From Pseudomonas sp. MRSN 12121 (GTDB lineage: Bacteria; Pseudomonadota; Gammaproteobacteria; Pseudomonadales; Pseudomonadaceae), in contig NZ_CP010892.1 in NCBI RefSeq assembly GCF_000931465.1, positions 5,355,388 to 5,419,387 on the forward strand: a stretch of 64,000 bases of DNA, written 5' to 3'. This document shows positions 59,279 to 64,000 of this stretch, in pieces; positions within the stretch are counted from its first letter, which is position 1, and each line of letters starts with the position of its first letter. The position numbers and the translations under genes are program-made. A model generated the notes under the pieces. The model did no database searches and was not told the origin of the DNA. It saw only the letters and a program-made list of their open reading frames with translations.

Positions 59279-60438
59279 GCCGGCGCCTGATGCCACTGCT
59301 GGCGCTGCTGGTCGCCTGCCTGCTGGGGGGAGGGCTGCTGTACGTCTACCTCAACGCCACGCCCTACGAAGAAACCGTCGACCGCGGCCCCTCGCCGCAA
59401 GCCCGCGCCAACCCTTACCTGGCGGCGGAAATCTTCCTGCGCCAGCGTGGCTTGCAGGTCCACCACGCCAACGGCCTGGAAGTGCTGGCGACTCTCAAGC
59501 CAGAGCAGCACAGCCTGCTACTGCTGGGCGAACGCACGAACATGACGCCCCGGCAGGTCGAGCAAGTGCTGGACTGGGCCAGGGCCGGCGGCCGCCTGCT
59601 GTTCGTCGCCGAAGCCCTGTGGAATGAAGAGGCCGGACGCAGCGGCGACCTGCTGCTCGATCGCCTGAACCTGCGCCAGTTTCTCAGCAAGGACCTGAAG
59701 GCGCCCGCCCCCGAAGCCGCCAGGGAACCCTATCCGAAACTGACCAAGCTCTACCTGGAGGACGAAGAGGCCCCGGCCTACATCGGCTTCGACACCGCCT
59801 TCCACCTGGAAGACCCGGACAACCTCGCCCAGTCGTGGGCCAATAGCGCCCTGGCCACCCACATGATGCAACTGGGCTACGGCCAGGGTTCGATCACCGT
59901 GCTCACCGACGCCGAGATCTGGAAGACGCCCTTCATCGCCAAGCACGACAACGCCTGGCTGCTCTGGTACCTGAGCGCCGACAGCGACGTCACCCTGCTG
60001 TTCGACACCGACCACGACAGCCTCTGGAGCCTGCTGCTGGAGTACTTCCCGCAGGCGCTGGTGGCCCTCGCGGCGCTGCTCGGCCTGGGGTTGTGGCATG
60101 TCGGCATGCGCCACGGGCCGATCCAGGCCCCGGCGCCCAAGGCCCGGCGCCAGTTGCGCGAGCACCTGCAGGCCAGCGCTCACTTCCTGCTGCGCCACAC
60201 TGGCCAGCAAGGGCTGGTGCACAGCCTGCGGCAGGACATCCTGCGCCGCGCCCAGCATCGTCACCCCGGTTTCGAACATCTGCCACCCGACGCACAGTGG
60301 CAGGTCCTCGCCCGCCTCACCCGGCAGCCGGACACCGCCATCAGCCAAGCGTTGGCTCCAGCCTCGGCGCAACGCCTTTCCAGCGCCGATTTCAGCCGCC
60401 TGGTCACCCACCTGCAAACTATCAGGAATGCCCTATGA
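59275..60438 (+). CDS. DUF4350 membrane-anchored protein
   Basis: A 387-residue protein with one N-terminal membrane helix (about 5-25) and a GIFT-like DUF4350 domain in residues 45-230 (ARANPYLAAEIFLRQRGLQV, HSLLLLGERTNMTPRQVEQV). A second membrane helix lies at about 262-280 (LVALAALLGLGLWHVGM), and a cytoplasmic tail follows. It is coupled by ATGA overlaps on both sides. It is a regular partner of MoxR/DUF58 clusters; the role is not known. Confidence 0.85.
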   Translation: MSRRLMPLLALLVACLLGGGLLYVYLNATPYEETVDRGPSPQARANPYLAAEIFLRQRGLQVHHANGLEVLATLKPEQHSLLLLGERTNMTPRQVEQVLDWARAGGRLLFVAEALWNEEAGRSGDLLLDRLNLRQFLSKDLKAPAPEAAREPYPKLTKLYLEDEEAPAYIGFDTAFHLEDPDNLAQSWANSALATHMMQLGYGQGSITVLTDAEIWKTPFIAKHDNAWLLWYLSADSDVTLLFDTDHDSLWSLLLEYFPQALVALAALLGLGLWHVGMRHGPIQAPAPKARRQLREHLQASAHFLLRHTGQQGLVHSLRQDILRRAQHRHPGFEHLPPDAQWQVLARLTRQPDTAISQALAPASAQRLSSADFSRLVTHLQTIRNAL

Positions 60439-61460
60439 GCGACCTTCCCGCCGCACCGCTTCCCGCCGCAGAGCCCGACCCCACGCACGCTCATGCCGCC
60501 CAGCAACGCCAGCGCGCCAGCCAGCTGGCCCAGGCCCTGCGCCACGAACTGCAAAAGGCGGTGATCGGCCAGGAGGCGGTGATCGACGACGTACTCACGG
60601 CCTTGATCGCCGGCGGCCATGTGCTGCTCGAAGGCGTCCCCGGCCTGGGCAAGACCCTGCTGGTGCGGGCCCTGGCCCGGTGCTTCGGCGGTGAGTTCGC
60701 GCGGATCCAGTTCACCCCCGACCTGATGCCCAGCGACGTCACCGGGCATGCGGTCTACGACTTGCAGACCGAGCAGTTCAAGCTGCGCAAGGGGCCGCTG
60801 TTCACCCACCTGCTGCTGGCCGACGAAATCAACCGCGCGCCGGCCAAGACCCAGGCCGCGCTGCTCGAAGCCATGCAGGAACGCCAGGTGACCCTCGAAG
60901 GCCGGGCCTTGCCGATCGCCCAGCCGTTCATGGTCCTGGCCACGCAGAACCCGATTGAGCAGGAAGGCACCTACCCGCTGCCGGAAGCCGAACTCGATCG
61001 TTTCATGCTCAAGCTGCGCATGGATTACCCGGACAGCGACGAGGAAGTGAGCATGGTCCGCCAGGTCACCCGCTCGCCGCGGGCCGACATGCTCGACGTG
61101 CAGCCCCTGCGCACCCTGCTGCAGGCCAAGGACGTACTGGCCCTGCAGCGGATCGCCAGCGACCTGCCGCTGGACGAACAGGTGCTCGACTACGCCGTGC
61201 GCCTGGCCCGCGCCACCCGCAGCTGGCCGGGGCTGACCCTCGGCGCCGGGCCGCGGGCGTCCATTGCGCTGGTGCGCGGCGCACGGGCCAGGGCACTGCT
61301 GCGCGGCGGTGAGTTCGTGATTCCGGACGACATCAAGGGCTGCGCCCTGGCGGTGCTGCGCCACCGCGTGCGAATCGCGCCGGAACTGGACATCGAAGGC
61401 TTGTCGGTGGAGCACGTGCTCAAGCAGTTGCTCGACCAAGTGCCGGCGCCGCGGCTATGA
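60435..61460 (+). CDS. MoxR-family AAA+ ATPase
   Basis: A 341-residue AAA+ protein. Walker A is LLEGVPGLGKTLLVRALARC near residue 69, Walker B HLLLADEINRAPAKTQAALL, sensor-1 VLATQNPIEQEGTYPLPEAE, with the arginine finger region DRFMLKL. MoxR ATPases act as chaperones that activate partner proteins with von Willebrand A domains, here probably the DUF58 protein 28 bp downstream. ATGA-coupled to the DUF4350 gene. Confidence 0.95.
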   Translation: MSDLPAAPLPAAEPDPTHAHAAQQRQRASQLAQALRHELQKAVIGQEAVIDDVLTALIAGGHVLLEGVPGLGKTLLVRALARCFGGEFARIQFTPDLMPSDVTGHAVYDLQTEQFKLRKGPLFTHLLLADEINRAPAKTQAALLEAMQERQVTLEGRALPIAQPFMVLATQNPIEQEGTYPLPEAELDRFMLKLRMDYPDSDEEVSMVRQVTRSPRADMLDVQPLRTLLQAKDVLALQRIASDLPLDEQVLDYAVRLARATRSWPGLTLGAGPRASIALVRGARARALLRGGEFVIPDDIKGCALAVLRHRVRIAPELDIEGLSVEHVLKQLLDQVPAPRL

Positions 61461-61488
61461 GCGGCCTGACCGTGAGCCTGCGCACGCC

Positions 61489-62820
61489 ATGAAGCCCTCA
61501 CGCCTGCTGCTGATCTGGCTCGGCGTGCTGCTGGCGCTGGACGTGCTGCTCGGTGCCGCGCGCGCCCTTGGCCTGGCGCTCGCGAGCAGCCTGCAAGCGA
61601 TCGCCTGGGGCCTGCTCCTGGCCCTGTTGCTGCTGGCCGCGCTGGACGCCTTCAGGCTGCGGCGCCTGCCTTCGCCACGCCTGCTCCGCCAGTTGCCCGG
61701 CAGCCTGCCCCTGGGCCGCTGGAGCGAAGTGCGCATCGAGGTTCGCCATGACTTTGCCCAGCCGCTGAGCCTGGAACTGTTCGACCACGTACCGGACGGC
61801 CTGGAATTCGAGCACCTGCCCCACTCACTGGAGCTGGAGCCTGGCCAGCTGCAGGACCTGGGCTACCGGGTGCGCCCGCTCAAGCGCGGCCACTTCGACT
61901 TCGAACGCTGCGAGGTCGGCCTGCCCAGCCCGCTGGGCCTGTGGACAGCCCGACGGCTGCTGCCACTGCGTGACAGCACCCGCGTCTACCCGGACTTCGC
62001 CCGGCTCTATGGCGCACGGCTGCTGGGGGTCGATAACTGGCTGAGCCGGATCGGCGTTCGCCAGCAGCCGCGCCGCGGCCTGGGCCTGGAGTTCAACCAG
62101 CTGCGCGAGTTTCGCGAGGGCGACAGCCTGCGGCAGATCGACTGGAAAGCCACCGCCCGGCAACGCACGCCGATTGCCCGCGAATACCAGGACGAGCGCG
62201 ACCAGCAGATCGTCTTCCTGCTCGACTGCGGCCGGCGCATGCGCAGCCAGGACGGCGAACTGGCGCACTTCGACCACGCGCTCGATGCCTGCCTGCTGCT
62301 CAGTTATGTCGCCTTGCGCCAGGGCGACGCGGTGGGCTTGTGCACCTTCGCCGGCGAGCGCCAGCGCTACCTGGCGCCGGTCAAGGGCGCCGACCAGTTG
62401 AGCGCCCTGCTCAACAGCGTCTACGACCTCGACAGCAGCCAGCGCAGCGCCGACTTCCAGGCCGCCGCCAGCGAATTGCTGGCCCGGCAGAAACGCCGGG
62501 CCCTGGTGGTGCTGGTCACCAATCTGCGCGACGAAGACGACGAGGAACTGCTGACCGCGGTCAAGCGCCTGGGACGCCAGCATCGGGTCCTGGTGGCCAG
62601 CCTGCGCGAGGAAGTCCTCGACCAGTTGCGCCAGGCGCCCGTGCACAGCCTGTCCGACGCCCTGACCTACTGCGGCACCGTCCATTACCTGAACGCCCGC
62701 GACGATCTGCATGAGCGCCTGAACGCCCAGGGCGTCGCCCTGCTCGATGTACGGCCGGGCGAACTGGGGGCGCAACTGGTGACCCGCTACCTCAGCTGGA
62801 AAAAGGCCGGGGTGCTGTAG
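61489..62820 (+). CDS. DUF58 protein with vWA-like domain
   Basis: A 443-residue protein with two membrane helices at the N-terminus (about 5-25 and 33-55), a beta-rich segment and the DUF58 signature QLREFREGDSLRQIDWKATA followed by PIAREYQDERDQQIVFLLDC. The metal-site motif is degenerate: DCGRRM replaces the DxSxS of canonical vWA domains. It is the usual client of MoxR ATPases. It ends the six-gene cluster and converges on the PilZ gene with a 3-bp gap. Confidence 0.9.
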   Translation: MKPSRLLLIWLGVLLALDVLLGAARALGLALASSLQAIAWGLLLALLLLAALDAFRLRRLPSPRLLRQLPGSLPLGRWSEVRIEVRHDFAQPLSLELFDHVPDGLEFEHLPHSLELEPGQLQDLGYRVRPLKRGHFDFERCEVGLPSPLGLWTARRLLPLRDSTRVYPDFARLYGARLLGVDNWLSRIGVRQQPRRGLGLEFNQLREFREGDSLRQIDWKATARQRTPIAREYQDERDQQIVFLLDCGRRMRSQDGELAHFDHALDACLLLSYVALRQGDAVGLCTFAGERQRYLAPVKGADQLSALLNSVYDLDSSQRSADFQAAASELLARQKRRALVVLVTNLRDEDDEELLTAVKRLGRQHRVLVASLREEVLDQLRQAPVHSLSDALTYCGTVHYLNARDDLHERLNAQGVALLDVRPGELGAQLVTRYLSWKKAGVL

Positions 62821-62823
62821 GGC

Positions 62824-63216
62824 TCAGGCGGAAGTCTGCAGCGGGTGAAAACTGAAGTAGTTGCGCAGGGCGCTCACCAGCTCGCGGTACTCGGCGGGAG
62901 AACGCAGCAGCACGAAACCGGCGTCGTAGTGATGAGGCGTGACATCTTCGTGGCACCAGCGGCAGGCGGCGGTGATATCCACGGTCTGCAATTGACCGTC
63001 GCGACCGGGGGCCGTCAGGCGCAGCTCGAAGTCGGCGCCGACCAGCATCGGCAGCTGGCTGATCAGCATCAGCCCGTCTTCGGAGACGTTGCCCAGGTAA
63101 CCGATCGGTTGACCGGTCAGTCGATTGAACACCTTCAAAAAACACGGCAACTGGTGCCGTTCGATCCGCCGGTCCGTGAACATGTCGAGCATCGCTATGA
63201 AATGACCATTGAGCAT
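62824..63216 (-). CDS. PilZ domain protein
   Basis: A protein of about 130 residues with a PilZ domain for cyclic di-GMP. The Arg motif is in DRRIERHQLPC (RxxxR) and the second motif is GNVSEDGLML (NxSxxG), with the domain covering about residues 20-120. The start is uncertain: ATG at 63216, 63192 or 63183 are possible, with no clear ribosome-binding site for any; a TTG at 63237 is less likely. The effector target is unknown. Confidence 0.85.
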   Translation of the reverse strand: MLNGHFIAMLDMFTDRRIERHQLPCFLKVFNRLTGQPIGYLGNVSEDGLMLISQLPMLVGADFELRLTAPGRDGQLQTVDITAACRWCHEDVTPHHYDAGFVLLRSPAEYRELVSALRNYFSFHPLQTSA

Positions 63217-63245
63217 GGCCGCACTAGGGCTTGGCAAAAGGCTGC

Positions 63246-63274
63246 CGGGCTGCTCCCACAGGAATTCCAGCCCG
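63246..63274. repeat. REP-like inverted repeat
   Basis: CGGGCTG (63246-63252) and CAGCCCG (63268-63274) flank CTCCCACAGGAATTC, which resembles the CTCCCACAGG part of Pseudomonas REP elements. It lies between the PilZ and lipoprotein genes. Confidence 0.4.
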
Positions 63275-63351
63275 AACGCGCCATTTTAGAAACAAAGCTC
63301 TAAAACTGACCAGCCCCATTTAACCCGCTGCGCGAATCGGTAGGGCGGATG

Positions 63352-63726
63352 TTACAAGGCAGTCGGGCGCGCCTGGGCCGTGCCGCGCGACGGGTAGTGC
63401 CCCAGTTGCTGCAGGGTTTCCAGCCGGGCGCGGGCGCGGTAGGCGTATTCGCTGTTGGGGTGCTCGGTGATGATGTACTGGTAGGTCTGCGCCGCATCGA
63501 GGAACAGCTTCTGCCGCTCCAGGCACTGGCCGCGCAGCATCGACACCTCCGGCTGGATATAACGGCGCGAGCGGCTCGTGCGGTCGACCTGGCTCAGTTC
63601 GAGCATCACCCGTTCGCAGTTGCCGGCGTCGTAGGCGCGGTAGGCCGTGTTCAGATGATGGTCCATCGACCAGCGGGTACAGCCGACAACACTGACGGCC
63701 AGGGCAGCAATGAGCACGAATCGCAT
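63352..63726 (-). CDS. TPR-type lipoprotein
   Basis: A 124-residue lipoprotein. The signal peptide ends in the lipobox SVVGC (Cys at residue 16). Two tetratricopeptide-like repeats follow at about 24-100 (HLNTAYRAYDAGNCERVMLE, LFLDAAQTYQYIITEHPNSE). It would sit in the envelope and bind partners through the repeats; the function is unknown. It is followed on the minus strand by the PilZ gene 136 bp away and is divergent from pyruvate kinase. Confidence 0.87.
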   Translation of the reverse strand: MRFVLIAALAVSVVGCTRWSMDHHLNTAYRAYDAGNCERVMLELSQVDRTSRSRRYIQPEVSMLRGQCLERQKLFLDAAQTYQYIITEHPNSEYAYRARARLETLQQLGHYPSRGTAQARPTAL

Positions 63727-63883
63727 GGGGGTTCTCCTGTCTTGGGCAGGTTATCGACCCGCGTTGGAAAATCTTCAGGAATGTTCGTTTAAAGAAACAA
63801 ACGAATAAGTAGTGCAAACGAACAATGACTACAGCCGCGGACCATAGTAGCCTCTCGTTGCGCTTGAACTCAGGAGTCTTTGC

Positions 63884-64000
63884 ATGTCCGTCCGTCGTAC
63901 CAAAATCGTCGCTACCCTTGGCCCGGCCAGTAACTCGCCGGAAGTTCTCGAACAGCTGATTCTGGCTGGCCTGGACGTCGCCCGCCTGAACTTCTCCCAC
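63884..64000 (+). CDS. pykA: Pyruvate kinase (partial)
   Basis: The first 39 residues of pyruvate kinase, MSVRRTKIVATLGPASNSPE then ...GLDVARLNFSH. The ATLGPAS and RLNFSH segments are the conserved N-terminal substrate-binding motifs. The ATG follows an AGGAG ribosome-binding site 9 bp upstream. The rest lies beyond the window. The start is of the pykA (type II) kind as remembered from P. aeruginosa; the pykF alternative cannot be fully excluded. Confidence 0.92.
   Translation, partial: MSVRRTKIVATLGPASNSPEVLEQLILAGLDVARLNFSH

Noticed and set aside
1..64000. CRISPR arrays, insertion sequences, prophage or integrase genes
   Set aside because: No repeat-spacer array, transposase, integrase or phage structural gene was seen anywhere in the window.

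Overview
The window is a chromosomal segment of a Pseudomonas, most likely of the P. fluorescens lineage. It is GC-rich and carries tolQRAB-pal-cpoB, an OprL-type Pal, mvaT, an OprD-family porin, queE/queC next to a tRNA-Lys, and the block mscS-yajQ-panE-kinase-pduO-nudix-GST-argJ-secA. This order resembles, from memory, two separate blocks of the P. aeruginosa chromosome. The species call is an inference.

Region 1 (1-9.3 kb, minus strand) is a Tad/Flp type IVb pilus locus. In transcription order it holds two nearly identical Flp prepilins, a prepilin peptidase, an unusual AAA+ ATPase, RcpC/CpaB, TadG, two TadE-like pseudopilins, TadZ, TadA and the start of TadB. Both flp genes have the same upstream module: two TCCTA-containing boxes exactly 21 bp apart. 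A divergent AraC-type regulator follows (9.3-10.3 kb). Its receiver-like domain lacks the phosphoacceptor Asp and the conserved Lys.

Region 2 (10.5-16.5 kb, plus strand) is the most interesting part. Two small precursors share a 15-residue MKELxxxEIxxxSGA leader. One has a Gly-rich, colicin V-like core and the other a Pro/Trp-containing core. They are followed by a complete dedicated type I exporter: a CvaA-like adaptor, a C39-peptidase ABC transporter with an intact Cys/His/Asp triad, and a TolC-like channel. This looks like a class II microcin system in Pseudomonas, with no recognisable immunity gene. It ends beside the 3' end of a tRNA-Lys gene, a common integration site.

Region 3 (16.6-31.7 kb) is core genome: tRNA-Lys, queC, queE, the Tol-Pal operon, ruvCAB, yebC, aspS, an FmdB zinc ribbon, dps, a membrane-anchored cold-shock protein, slyX and a HIT protein. 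Region 4 (31.7-47.4 kb) has an OprD-family porin behind a 0.9 kb non-coding leader, mscS, yajQ, a PanE-like reductase, an orphan histidine kinase, a cobalamin adenosyltransferase, a Nudix/TMP-synthase-like fusion, a GST, argJ, secA, a DUF721 protein and a HerA-like ATPase.

Region 5 (47.6-64 kb) has a PctA-like chemoreceptor and a tightly overlapping glycosyltransferase/deacetylase/membrane-protein trio. These are followed by purU, mvaT and sbcB, then a six-gene RDD-SpoIIM-DUF4129-DUF4350-MoxR-DUF58 cluster of poorly known function. A PilZ protein, a TPR lipoprotein and the start of pyruvate kinase close the window.
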